The notes under the pieces: model-generated
Databases searched by the model: none
What the model saw: the letters and a program-made list of their open reading frames with translations, nothing else
Told to the model about the DNA's origin: nothing
DNA from: Bos javanicus
Lineage: Eukaryota > Chordata > Mammalia > Artiodactyla > Bovidae
Assembly: GCF_032452875.1 (NCBI RefSeq)
Contig: NW_026893681.1
Span: 310,001-374,000 of the forward strand
Length of the DNA: 64,000 nt
Direction of reading: 5' to 3'
Translations under genes and position numbers: made by a program
In this document: one piece after another, positions 1-13,400 of the stretch
Layout: each line of letters opens with the position of its first letter
How positions within the stretch are numbered: the stretch's first letter is position 1

Positions 1-1802
1 CCTGATCATGCACTGATCACGTGGCTGATCATGCACTGAATACAAAGCTGATCATACACTGATCACGTGACTGTGCATGCACTGATAACTTGGCTGGTAT
101 GCACTAATCCCGTGGCTGATCATGCACTAATCACATTGCCGATCATGCACTGATCACGTGACTGATCATGCACTGATCTGGTGCCTATCAGGCATTGATC
201 CCGTGGTTGATCATACACTGATCACATGACTGATCATGCACTGATCACCTGGCTATCATGCACTGATCACGTAGCTGATCATGCACTGATCAAGTGATTG
301 AACATGCACTGAAGACGTGACTGATCCTGCACTAATCACATGGCTATCATGCACTGATCATGTGACTGCGCATCCACTGATCTCGAGGATGATCGTACAC
401 TGATCACGTGGCTGATCAGGAACTGATTACATGACTGACCATACAGTGATCACGTGTCTGAATATTGCTGATCATGTTATTGATCATGTGCTGATCAGGT
501 GTGTATCATGCACTGATCACCTGACTGCGCATGCACTGACCATGTAACTGTAGGCAATTATCACATGGCTATCATGCAGTGATCACGTGGATGATCATGC
601 ACTGACCATGCACTGATCACGTAGCTATCATGCATTGATCACTTGGCTGTCATGCACTGATCACGTGGCTGATCATACACTGATCACGTGACTGCACATG
701 CACTGATGACATGGCTGATCATACAGTGATCACGTGGCTGATCATGCACGGATCATGTGGTTGATCATGCACTAATCACGTTGCTGATCATGCACTGATC
801 AGGTGGCTATCATGCACTGCTTACGAGGCTGATCATGCACTGATCACATGGCAATCATGCACTGATCACGTGTCTTATCATACACTGATCATTGACTGAT
901 CATGCACTGATCACGTGCCTGATCATTCACTGATCACCTGGCTGATCATGCACTGATCACGAAGCTGATCATACACTGATCACGTGACTGCATGCACTGA
1001 TCATTTCGATGATCATGCATTGATCAAGGGGCTGATCATGCACTGACCACGTGGCTGATCCTACAATGATCACGTGACTGATCATGCACTGATCACGAGG
1101 CTGACCATGCACTGATCACGAAGCTGATCATACACTGATCACGTGACTGTGCATGCACTGATAACATGGGTGATCATGCACTGATCACGTGTTTGATCAT
1201 GCACTGATCACGTGGCTGATCATACACTGATCATGTGCCTGATCATGCACTAAATATGTTGCGGATCATGCACTGATCACATAGCTGATCATACACTGAT
1301 CAACTGGCTGATCATACTCTGATCACCTGGCTGATCAGACACTGATCACGTGGCTGATCATACTCTGAACACGAAGCTGATCATACACTGATCACATGAC
1401 TGCATGCACTGATCAATTGACTGCCCATGCACTGATCACGTGGATGATCATACGCTGATCATGTGACTGATCATGCACTAAAAAAATGGCTGATCAAGCC
1501 CTGATCACATGACTGATCATGCACTGTTCACGAAGCTGATCATACAATGATCACGTGACTGTGCATGCACTGATCACTTGGCTGATCATGCACAGATCAC
1601 ATGGCTATCATGCACTGATCACTTGATTGTGCATGCAATAATCACGTGGATGATCATGCATGTATCACCTGGCTGATCATGCACTAATCACAAGGGTGAT
1701 CATGAACTGATCACGTGACTTAGCATGCTGTGATCTCGGGTCTGAGTGGTGCTAATCATGTGACTAATTAAGAACTGATCACGTGGCTCTCATGCACTGA
1801 TG
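1..1802 (+). repeat. Partial HOR unit 0 (subfamily A, long form, 3' part)
   Basis: This stretch corresponds to 4419-6220 at a constant offset of 4418 bp, with only scattered differences (for example CAAAGCTG here near position 45 against CGAAGCTG there). It contains the long-form segment that some other units lack, an A7 run near 1470, and the single-copy pre-island segment with TAATTAAG. The 5' part of the unit lies outside the window. No gene is seen. Confidence 0.93.
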
Positions 1803-2050
1803 ATGTGCCTCAGGAGGCAATAACCAAAGAGCTGAGCAGGCACGAATCACGCAATCAGCAGGCAATAATCATGGACCTCAGCTGTGATGAATCATGCTGC
1901 TCAGCTGGCAATCATCAAGCAGCTGAATAGGCAGGAATCAGACGGCTCAGCTGGCCATTGTCAAGCAGATGAGCAGGCAGGAATCACGCAGCTCAGCTGG
2001 CAATTGTCAAGCAGCGGAGCAGACAGGAAAAACGGAGCTCAGTAGGCCCT
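1803..2050 (+). repeat. Island 1 (reference, 248 bp)
   Basis: The register-marking island runs from ATGTGCCTCAGGAGG to GTAGGCCCT. It looks unlike its flanks: GCAGGCAGGAATCACGCAG, CAGCTGGCAATTGTCAAGCAG and repeated CAGCTG. Aligning the GAATC-like anchors gives positions 1844, 1889, 1935, 1981 and 2027, a spacing of 45, 46, 46 and 46 bp. A weaker anchor sits about 23 bp (22-23) after each of the first three. The island is therefore a 46-bp dimer series that keeps the 23-bp phase, an old diverged part of the same family and not a foreign insert. No coding function is inferred. Confidence 0.9.
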
Positions 2051-3899
2051 GATCACGTGACTGAGCACACACTGATCACGTGACTGATAATGAACTGATC
2101 ACGAGGCTATAATGCACTGATCACCTGACTGCGCATGCACTGATCATGTGGATGATCATACACTGATCACGTGGCTGATCACGCAATGATCACGTGACTG
2201 ATCATGCACTGATCACGTGGCTATCATGCACTGCTCACATGACTGAGCATGCACTGATCACGTAGCTATCATGCATTGATCACTTGGCTATCATGCACTA
2301 ATCACGTGGCTGATCATGCACTGATCACGAAGCTGATCATACACTGATCACGGGACTGTGCAGGCACTGATCACGTGGCTGATCATGCACTGATCACGTG
2401 GCTGATCATGCAATGATAACCTGGCTATCATACACTGATCACGTGACTGATCATGCACTCTTCACTGGCCTGATCATGCACTGATCCCGTGGCTGATCAT
2501 GCAATGATCAGGAAGCTGATCATACACTGATCACGTGACTCTGCCTGCTGTGTGGCTGATCATGCACTGATCACGTGGCTGATCATACACTGATCACGTC
2601 GCTGATCATGCACTGATCACGGTGCGGATCATGAACTGATCACGTGGCTGATCATACACTGATCACGTGGCTGTTCATGCACTGATCACGTGGCTGACCA
2701 TACACTTATCAAATTACTGATAATGCACTGATCACGTGGCTGATAATGCACTGATCACGTGGCTGATCATGCACTGATCCCCTGGCTGATCATACACTGA
2801 TCACATGGCTGATCATGCACTGATCACGTGTCTGATCATCCACTGATTTGAAGCTGATCATAGACTGATCACGTGATTCATGCACTGATCCCGGGGCTGA
2901 TCATGCACATATCAAGTGGCTGATCAAGCACTGATCACGTGACTGATAATTCACTGATCACGTGACTGATCATGCACTGATCACGTGACTGATCATGCAC
3001 TGATCCCCTGGCTGATCATGCACTAATCACGTAGCTGATCATATACTGATCACGTGACTGTGCATGCACTGATAACTTGGCTGATCATGCCCTGATCACG
3101 AGGCTGATCATGCACTGATCACATGGCTGATCATACACTGATCACGTGCCTGATCATGCACTAATCACGTGGCGGAACATGCACTATTCACGTGGCTGAT
3201 CATACACTGATCACGTGGCTGACCATACTCTGATCACGTGGCTGATCATACACTGATCACGCGGCTGATCATGCACTGATCACGTGTCTATCATGCACTA
3301 ATCACGTGAATGGGCATGAACTGATCACTTACCTGTTCATGCAGTGATTCCGTGGCTATCATGCACTGATCACGTGGCTGATCATGCACTGATCACATGA
3401 CTGATTAAGCACTGATCGCGTAGCTATAATGCACTGATCACATGACTGCGCATGCCATGATCATGTGACTGATCATGCACTGATCACGTGGCTATCATGC
3501 ACTGATAACGTGGCTGATCATGCAGTGATCACGTGACTGATTATGCACTGATCGCGAAGCTATCATGCACTGATCACATGACAGCTCATGCCATGATCGC
3601 GTGACTGATCATGCACTGATCACGTGGCTATCATGCACTGATCATATGGCTAATCATACATTGATCACCTAAATAATCATGCACTCATCCCGGGGCGGTC
3701 TTGCACTGATCACGTGGCTGATCAGGCACTGATAACTTAGCTATCATGCACTGATCACATGACTGCGCAAGAACTGTTCACGTGGATATCATACACTGGA
3801 CACGTGACAGATCATGCACTGATCACGTGACTGATCATGCACTGATCTGGTGGCTATCATGCATTGATCACGTGATTGGTCATACACAGATCACGTGAC

Positions 3900-5250
3900 T
3901 GATCATGCACTGATCACGTGACTGCACATGCACTGATCATGTAAATGTAGGCAATGATCACATGGCTATCATGCACTGATCACGTGGCTGATCATGCACT
4001 GATCATGAGACTGAGCATGCACTGATCACGTAGCTATCATGCATTGATCAATTGGCTATCATGCACTGATCACGTGGCTGATCATACACTGATCACGTGG
4101 CTGATCATGCACTAATCACGTTGCTTATCATGCACTGATCAGGTGGCTATCATGCACTGATCACGTGGCTGATCATGCACTGCTCACATGGCTGATCGTA
4201 CACTGATCACGTGGCTGATCATGCACTAATCACGTTCCTTATCCTGCAATGATCAGGTTGCTATCATGCACTGATCACATGGCTGATCATACACTGATCA
4301 GGTGACTGCGCATGCACTGATCACATGACTGATCATGCACTGATCATGTGGCTGATCATGCACTGATAAGCTGGCTATCATACACTGATCAGGTGACTGA
4401 TCATGCACTCTTCACGTGCCTGATCATGCACTGATCACGTGGCTGATCATGCACTGAATACGAAGCTGATCATACACTGATCACGTGACTGTGCATGCAC
4501 TGATAACTTGGCTGGTATGCACTAATCCCGTGGCTGATCATGCACTAATCACATTGCCGATCATGCACTGATCACGTGACTGATCATGCACTGATCTGGT
4601 GCCTATCAGGCATTGATCCCGTGGTTGATCATACACTGATCACATGACTGATCATGCACTGATCACCTGGCTATCATGCACTGATCACGTAGCTGATCAT
4701 GCACTGATCAAGTGATTGAACATGCACTGAAGACGTGACTGATCCTGCACTAATCACATGGCTATCATGCACTGATCATGTGACTGCGCATCCACTGATC
4801 TCGAGGATGATCGTACACTGATCACGTGGCTGATCAGGAACTGATTACATGACTGACCATACAGTGATCACGTGTCTGAATATTGCTGATCATGTTATTG
4901 ATCATGTGCTGATCAGGTGTGTATCATGCACTGATCACCTGACTGCGCATGCACTGACCATGTAACTGTAGGCAATTATCACATGGCTATCATGCAGTGA
5001 TCACGTGGATGATCATGCACTGACCATGCACTGATCACGTAGCTATCATGCATTGATCACTTGGCTGTCATGCACTGATCACGTGGCTGATCATACACTG
5101 ATCACGTGACTGCACATGCACTGATGACATGGCTGATCATACAGTGATCACGTGGCTGATCATGCACGGATCATGTGGTTGATCATGCACTAATCACGTT
5201 GCTGATCATGCACTGATCAGGTGGCTATCATGCACTGCTTACGAGGCTGA
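3900..5250 (+). repeat. Old internal ~1.02-kb duplication within the HOR
   Basis: Two stretches of unit 1 resemble each other beyond the monomer level: ATGTAAATGTAGGCAATGATC near 3940 and ATGTAACTGTAGGCAATTATC near 4961, with GTAGGCAA displaced by 1021 bp. They are followed in both by CGTAGCTATCATGCATTGATC (displaced 1009 bp) and then TAATCACGTTGCT (displaced 1078 bp). The changing displacement shows later indels. It suggests that the present unit grew from a smaller ~1-kb unit. The same pair is present in every full unit. Confidence 0.7.
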
Positions 5251-6220
5251 TCATGCACTGATCACATGGCAATCATGCACTGATCACGTGTCTTATCATA
5301 CACTGATCATTGACTGATCATGCACTGATCACGTGCCTGATCATTCACTGATCACCTGGCTGATCATGCACTGATCACGAAGCTGATCATACACTGATCA
5401 CGTGACTGCATGCACTGATCATTTCGATGATCATGCATTGATCAAGGGGCTGATCATGCACTGACCACGTGGCTGATCCTACAATGATCACGTGACTGAT
5501 CATGCACTGATCACGAGGCTGACCATGCACTGATCACGAAGCTGATCATACACTGATCACGTGACTGTGCATGCACTGATAACATGGGTGATCATGCACT
5601 GATCACGTGTTTGATCATGCACTGATCACGTGGCTGATCATACACTGATCATGTGCCTGATCATGCACTAAATATGTTGCGGATCATGCACTGATCACAT
5701 AGCTGATCATACACTGATCAACTGGCTGATCATACTCTGATCACCTGGCTGATCAGACACTGATCACGTGGCTGATCATACTCTGAACACGAAGCTGATC
5801 ATACACTGATCACATGACTGCATGCACTGATCAATTGACTGCCCATGCACTGATCACGTGGATGATCATACGCTGATCATGTGACTGATCATGCACTAAA
5901 AAAATGGCTGATCAAGCCCTGATCACATGACTGATCATGCACTGTTCACGAAGCTGATCATACAATGATCACGTGACTGTGCATGCACTGATCACTTGGC
6001 TGATCATGCACAGATCACATGGCTATCATGCACTGATCACTTGATTGTGCATGCAATAATCACGTGGATGATCATGCATGTATCACCTGGCTGATCATGC
6101 ACTAATCACAAGGGTGATCATGAACTGATCACGTGACTTAGCATGCTGTGATCTCGGGTCTGAGTGGTGCTAATCATGTGACTAATTAAGAACTGATCAC
6201 GTGGCTCTCATGCACTGATG

Positions 6221-6468
6221 ATGTGCCTCAGGAGGCAATAACCAAAGAGCTGAGCAGGCACGAATCACGCAATCAGCAGGCAATAATCATGGACCTCAGC
6301 TGTGATGAATCATGCTGCTCAGCTGGCAATCATCAAGCAGCTGAATAGGCAGGAATCAGACGGCTCAGCTGGCCATTGTCAAGCAGATGAGCAGGCAGGA
6401 ATCACGCAGCTCAGCTGGCAATTGTCAAGCAGCGGAGCAGACAGGAAAAACGGAGCTCAGTAGGCCCT
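6221..6468 (+). repeat. Island 2
   Basis: Same length and 46-bp modules as island 1. The upstream segment ends in TAATTAAG and is single-copy. Confidence 0.9.
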
Positions 6469-8435
6469 GATCACGTGACTGAGCACACACTGATCACGTG
6501 ACTGATAATGAACTGATCACGAGGCTATAATGCACTGATCACCTGACTGCGCATGCACTGATCATGTGGATGATCATACACTGATCACGTGGCTGATCAC
6601 GCAATGATCACGTGACTGATCATGCACTGATCACGTGGCTATCATGCACTGCTCACATGACTGAGCATGCACTGATCACGTAGCTATCATGCATTGATCA
6701 CTTGGCTATCATGCACTAATCACGTGGCTGATCATGCACTGATCACGAAGCTGATCATACACTGATCACGGGACTGTGCAGGCACTGATCACGTGGCTGA
6801 TCATGCACTGATCACGTGGCTGATCATGCAATGATAACCTGGCTATCATACACTGATCACGTGACTGATCATGCACTCTTCACTGGCCTGATCATGCACT
6901 GATCCCGTGGCTGATCATGCAATGATCAGGAAGCTGATCATACACTGATCACGTGACTCTGCCTGCTGTGTGGCTGATCATGCACTGATCACGTGGCTGA
7001 TCATACACTGATCACGTCGCTGATCATGCACTGATCACGGTGCGGATCATGAACTGATCACGTGGCTGATCATACACTGATCACGTGGCTGTTCATGCAC
7101 TGATCACGTGGCTGACCATACACTTATCAAATTACTGATAATGCACTGATCACGTGGCTGATAATGCACTGATCACGTGGCTGATCATGCACTGATCCCC
7201 TGGCTGATCATACACTGATCACATGGCTGATCATGCACTGATCACGTGTCTGATCATCCACTGATTTGAAGCTGATCATAGACTGATCACGTGATTCATG
7301 CACTGATCCCGGGGCTGATCATGCACATATCAAGTGGCTGATCAAGCACTGATCACGTGACTGATAATTCACTGATCACGTGACTGATCATGCACTGATC
7401 ACGTGACTGATCATGCACTGATCCCCTGGCTGATCATGCACTAATCACGTAGCTGATCATATACTGATCACGTGACTGTGCATGCACTGATAACTTGGCT
7501 GATCATGCCCTGATCACGAGGCTGATCATGCACTGATCACATGGCTGATCATACACTGATCACGTGCCTGATCATGCACTAATCACGTGGCGGAACATGC
7601 ACTATTCACGTGGCTGATCATACACTGATCACGTGGCTGACCATACTCTGATCACGTGGCTGATCATACACTGATCACGCGGCTGATCATGCACTGATCA
7701 CGTGTCTATCATGCACTAATCACGTGAATGGGCATGAACTGATCACTTACCTGTTCATGCAGTGATTCCGTGGCTATCATGCACTGATCACGTGGCTGAT
7801 CATGCACTGATCACATGACTGATTAAGCACTGATCGCGTAGCTATAATGCACTGATCACATGACTGCGCATGCCATGATCATGTGACTGATCATGCACTG
7901 ATCACGTGGCTATCATGCACTGATAACGTGGCTGATCATGCAGTGATCACGTGACTGATTATGCACTGATCGCGAAGCTATCATGCACTGATCACATGAC
8001 AGCTCATGCCATGATCGCGTGACTGATCATACACTGATCACGTGGCTATCATGCACTGATCATATGGCTAATCATACATTGATCACCTAAATAATCATGC
8101 ACTCATCCCGGGGCGGTCTTGCACTGATCACGTGGCTGATCAGGCACTGATAACTTAGCTATCATGCACTGATCACATGACTGCGCAAGAACTGTTCACG
8201 TGGATATCATACACTGGACACGTGACAGATCATGCACTGATCACGTGACTGATCATGCACTGATCTGGTGGCTATCATGCATTGATCACGTGATTGGTCA
8301 TACACAGATCACGTGACTGATCATGCACTGATCACGTGACTGCACATGCACTGATCATGTAAATGTAGGCAATGATCACATGGCTATCATGCACTGATCA
8401 CGTGGCTGATCATGCACTGATCATGAGACTGAGCA

Positions 8436-8465
8436 TGCACTAATCACGTTGCTTATCATGCATTG
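8436..8465 (+). other. Conversion-like patch, unit 2
   Basis: GCACTAATCACGTTGCTTATC replaces the usual GCACTGATCACGTAGCTATC. The patch matches the monomer about 90 bp downstream (near 8528), which carries the same string, and adds one base. Confidence 0.75.
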
Positions 8466-9520
8466 ATCAATTGGCTATCATGCACTGATCACGTGGCTGA
8501 TCATACACTGATCACGTGGCTGATCATGCACTAATCACGTTGCTTATCATGCACTGATCAGGTGGCTATCATGCACTGATCACGTGGCTGATCATGCACT
8601 GCTCACATGGCTGATCGTACACTGATCACGTGGCTGATCATGCACTAATCACGTTCCTTATCCTGCAATGATCAGGTTGCTATCATGCACTGATCACATG
8701 GCTGATCATACACTGATCAGGTGACTGCGCATGCACTGATCACATGACTGATCATGCACTGATCATGTGGCTGATCATGCACTGATAAGCTGGCTATCAT
8801 ACACTGATCAGGTGACTGATCATGCACTCTTCACGTGCCTGATCATGCACTGATCACGTGGCTGATCATGCACTGAATACGAAGCTGATCATACACTGAT
8901 CACGTGACTGTGCATGCACTGATAACTTGGCTGGTATGCACTAATCCCGTGGCTGATCATGCACTAATCACATTGCCGATCATGCACTGATCACGTGACT
9001 GATCATGCACTGATCTGGTGCCTATCAGGCATTGATCCCGTGGTTGATCATACACTGATCACATGACTGATCATGCACTGATCACCTGGCTATCATGCAC
9101 TGATCACGTAGCTGATCATGCACTGATCAAGTGATTGAACATGCACTGAAGACGTGACTGATCCTGCACTAATCACATGGCTATCATGCACTGATCATGT
9201 GACTGCGCATCCACTGATCTCGAGGATGATCGTACACTGATCACGTGGCTGATCAGGAACTGATTACATGACTGACCATACAGTGATCACGTGTCTGAAT
9301 ATTGCTGATCATGTTATTGATCATGTGCTGATCAGGTGTGTATCATGCACTGATCACCTGACTGCGCATGCACTGACCATGTAACTGTAGGCAATTATCA
9401 CATGGCTATCATGCAGTGATCACGTGGATGATCATGCACTGACCATGCACTGATCACGTAGCTATCATGCATTGATCACTTGGCTGTCATGCACTGATCA
9501 CGTGGCTGATCATACACTGA

Positions 9521-9545
9521 TCACGTGACTGCATGCACTGATCAA
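9521..9545 (+). other. 708-bp deletion joint, unit 2
   Basis: CACGTGACTGCA is joined straight to TGCACTGATCAATTG. In unit 1 the two CTGCA elements lie at 5110 and 5818, 708 bp apart, so the deletion runs between short direct repeats (about CATG/TGACTGCA) and fits a homologous exchange. Confidence 0.88.
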
Positions 9546-9750
9546 TTGACTGCCCATGCAGTGATCACATGGATGATCATACACTGATCATGTAACTGAT
9601 CATGCACTAAAAAAATGGCTGATCAAGCCCTGATCACATGACTGATCATGCACTGTTCACGAAGCTGATCATACAATGATCACGTGACTGTGCATGCACT
9701 GATCACTTGGCTGATCATGCACAGATCACATGGCTATCATGCACTGATCA

Positions 9751-10157
9751 CTTGATTGTGCATGCAATAATCACGTGGATGATCATGCATTTATCACGTG
9801 GCTGATCATGCACTAATCACAAGGGTGATCATGAACTGATCACGTGACTTAGCATGCTGTGATCTCGTGTCTGAATGGTGCTGATCATGTGACTAATCAA
9901 GAACTGATCACGTGGCTATCATGCACTGATCACGTGGCTGATCATACACTGATCACGTGGCTATCATGCACTGATCACTTGATTGTGCATGCAATAATCA
10001 CGTGGATGATCATGCATGTATCACCTGGCTGATCATGCACTAATCACAAGGGTGATCATGAACTGATCACGTGACTTAGCATGCTGTGATCTCGGGTCTG
10101 AGTGGTGCTAATCATGTGACTAATCAAGAACTGATCACGTGGCTCTCATGCACAGAT
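9751..10157 (+). repeat. 227-bp tandem duplication before island 3
   Basis: CTTGATTGTGCATGCAATAA occurs at 9751 and again at 9978, a displacement of 227 bp. Copy 1 has GTGTCTGAATGGTGCTGATC; copy 2 has GGGTCTGAGTGGTGCTAATC and runs into the island. The two copies are more different from each other than the same copy is between units, so the duplication is older than the unit spread. Confidence 0.9.
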
Positions 10158-10158
10158 G

Positions 10159-10406
10159 ATGTGCCTCAGGAGGCAATAACCAAAGAGCTGAGCAGGCACG
10201 AATCACGCAATCAGCAGGCAATAATCATGGACCTCAGCTGTGATGAATCATGCTGCTCAGCTGGCAATCATCAAGCAGCTGAATAGGCAGGAATCAGACG
10301 GCTCAGCTGGCCATTGTCAAGCAGATGAGCAGGCAGGAATCACGCAGCTCAGCTGGCAATTGTCAAGCAGCGGAGCAGACAGGAAAAACGGAGCTCAGTA
10401 GGCCCT
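10159..10406 (+). repeat. Island 3
   Basis: Same island; the base before it differs (CACAGATGATG for CACTGATGATG). The upstream segment is duplicated and has TAATCAAG. Confidence 0.9.
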
Positions 10407-12370
10407 GATCACGTGACTGAGCACACACTGATCACGTGACTGATAATGAACTGATCACGAGGCTATAATGCACTGATCACCTGACTGCGCATGCACTGAT
10501 CATGTGGATGATCATACACTGATCACGTGGCTGATCACGCAATGATCACGTGACTGATCATGCACTGATCACGTGGCTATCATGCACTGCTCACATGACT
10601 GAGCATGCACTGATCACGTAGCTATCATGCATTGATCACTTGGCTATCATGCACTAATCACGTGGCTGATCATGCACTGATCACGTGGCTGATCATACAC
10701 TGATCACGGGACTGTGCAGGCACTGATCACGTGGCTGATCATGCACTGATCACGTGGCTGATCATGCAATGATAACCTGGCTATCATACACTGATCACGT
10801 GACTGATCATGCACTCTTCACTGGCCTGATCATGCACTGATCCCGTGGCTGATCATGCAATGATCAGGAAGCTGATCATACACTGATCACGTGACTCTGC
10901 CTGCTGTGTGGCTGATCATGCACTGATCACGTGGCTGATCATACACTGATCACGTCGCTGATCATGCACTGATCACGGTGCGGATCATGAACTGATCACG
11001 TGGCTGATCATACACTGATCACGTGGCTGTTCATGCACTGATCACGTGGCTGACCATACACTTATCAAATTACTGATAATGCACTGATCACGTGGCTGAT
11101 AATGCACTGATCACGTGGCTGATCATGCACTGATCCCCTGGCTGATCATACACTGATCACATGGCTGATCATGCACTGATCACGTGTCTGATCATCCACT
11201 GATTTGAAGCTGATCATAGACTGATCACGTGATTCATGCACTGATCCCGGGGCTGATCATGCACATATCAAGTGGCTGATCAAGCACTGATCACGTGACT
11301 GATAATTCACTGATCACGTGACTGATCATGCACTGATCACGTGACTGATCATGCACTGATCCCCTGGCTGATCATGCACTAATCACGTAGCTGATCATAT
11401 ACTGATCACGTGACTGTGCATGCACTGATAACTTGGCTGATCATGCCCTGATCACGAGGCTGATCATGCACTGATCACATGGCTGATCATACACTGATCA
11501 CGTGCCTGATCATGCACTAATCACGTGGCGGAACATGCACTATTCACGTGGCTGATCATACACTGATCACGTGGCTGACCATACTCTGATCACGTGGCTG
11601 ATCATACACTGATCACGCGGCTGATCATGCACTGATCACGTGTCTATCATGCACTAATCACGTGAATGGGCATGAACTGATCACTTACCTGTTCATGCAG
11701 TGATTCCGTGGCTATCATGCACTGATCACGTGGCTGATCATGCACTGATCACATGACTGATTAAGCACTGATCGCGTAGCTATAATGCACTGATCACATG
11801 ACTGCGCATGCCATGATCATGTGACTGATCATGCACTGATCACGTGGCTATCATGCACTGATAACGTGGCTGATCATGCAGTGATCACGTGACTGATTAT
11901 GCACTGATCGCGAAGCTATCATGCACTGATCACATGACAGCTCATGCCATGATCGCGTGACTGATCATACACTGATCACGTGGCTATCATGCACTGATCA
12001 TATGGCTAATCATACATTGATCACCTAAATAATCATGCACTCATCCCGGGGCGGTCTTGCACTGATCACGTGGCTGATCAGGCACTGATAACTTAGCTAT
12101 CATGCACTGATCACATGACTGCGCAAGAACTGTTCACGTGGATATCATACACTGGACACGTGACAGATCATGCACTGATCACGTGACTGATCATGCACTG
12201 ATCTGGTGGCTATCATGCATTGATCACGTGATTGGTCATACACAGATCACGTGACTGATCATGCACTGATCACGTGACTGCACATGCACTGATCATGTAA
12301 ATGTAGGCAATGATCACATGGCTATCATGCACTGATCACGTGGCTGATCATGCACTGATCATGAGACTGA

Positions 12371-12400
12371 GCATGCACTGATCACGTTGCTTATCATGCA
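12371..12400 (+). other. Conversion-like patch, unit 3
   Basis: Same CACGTTGCTTATC replacement as in unit 2 but shorter, keeping the usual ACTGATC before it. Sharing it with unit 2 links these two adjacent units. Confidence 0.75.
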
Positions 12401-13400
12401 TTGATCAATTGGCTATCATGCACTGATCACGTGGCTGATCATACACTGATCACGTGGCTGATCATGCACTAATCACGTTGCTTATCATGCACTGATCAGG
12501 TGGCTATCATGCACTGATCACGTGGCTGATCATGCACTGCTCACATGGCTGATCGTACACTGATCACGTGGCTGATCATGCACTAATCACGTTCCTTATC
12601 CTGCAATGATCAGGTTGCTATCATGCACTGATCACATGGCTGATCATACACTGATCAGGTGACTGCGCATGCACTGATCACATGACTGATCATGCACTGA
12701 TCATGTGGCTGATCATGCACTGATAAGCTGGCTATCATACACTGATCAGGTGTCTGATCATGCACTCTTCACGTGCCTGATCATGCACTGATCACGTGGC
12801 TGATCATGCACTGAATACGAAGCTGATCATACACTGATCACGTGACTGTGCATGCACTGATAACTTGGCTGGTATGCACTAATCCCGTGGCTGATCATGC
12901 ACTAATCACATTGCCGATCATGCACTGATCACGTGACTGATCATGCACTGATCTGGTGCCTATCAGGCATTGATCCCGTGGTTGATCATACACTGATCAC
13001 ATGACTGATCATGCACTGATCACCTGGCTATCATGCACTGATCACGTAGCTGATCATGCACTGATCAAGTGATTGAACATGCACTGAAGACGTGACTGAT
13101 CCTGCACTAATCACATGGCTATCATGCACTGATCATGTGACTGCGCATCCACTGATCTCGAGGATGATCGTGCACTGATCACGTGGCTGATCAGGAACTG
13201 ATTACATGACTGACCATACAGTGATCACGTGTCTGAATATTGCTGATCATGTTATTGATCATGTGCTGATCAGGTGTGTATCATGCACTGATCACCTGAC
13301 TGCGCATGCACTGACCATGTAACTGTAGGCAATTATCACATGGCTATCATGCAGTGATCACGTGGATGATCATGCACTGACCATGCACTGATCACGTAGC

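Larger units (their letters stand above)
1803..6220 (+). repeat. HOR unit 1 (A, long form, 4418 bp)
   Basis: This is the reference long form, measured from one island to the next. Landmarks in order are the island, a phase-breaking GACTCTGCCTGCTGTG segment near 2538, TTATCAAATTACTG near 2704, a CATCCCGGGGCGGTC segment near 3685, two related ATGTA(A/G)GCAA segments near 3947 and 4968, the ~708-bp segment (about 5115-5822) that short forms lack, an A7 run near 5899, and a single pre-island segment ending in TAATTAAG. Units 4, 7 and 8 have exactly the same length. Confidence 0.93.
6221..10158 (+). repeat. HOR unit 2 (A, short form, 3938 bp)
   Basis: It is the same as unit 1 up to about 9530, where the 708-bp long-form segment is missing: TGACTGCA is joined directly to TGCACTGATCAATTG. 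It then carries a 227-bp tandem duplication before the next island. A one-base gain comes with a CACGTTGCTT patch near 8445. The sum 4418-708+227+1 gives 3938, the measured length. Confidence 0.92.

Noticed and set aside
1464..1480. A7 run (CACTAAAAAAATGG) as a poly-A tail of a processed insert
   Set aside because: It is only six or seven bases long, sits in a monomer with normal flanks on both sides, and is at the same HOR position in every unit.
1803..2050. Island as an inserted transposon or retroelement fragment
   Set aside because: No terminal repeats, target-site duplication or poly-A tail; its internal spacing is 46 bp and in phase with the 23-bp monomer.
10086..10286. 66-codon frame repeated at 10,086, 23,291, 27,206, 43,268, 47,911, 52,488, 58,262 and 62,931 as a small protein gene
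   Set aside because: It starts at GTG, spans the satellite-island border, has no recognisable domain or signal, is closed by TAA in six sibling units, and its sameness follows from repeat homogenisation.
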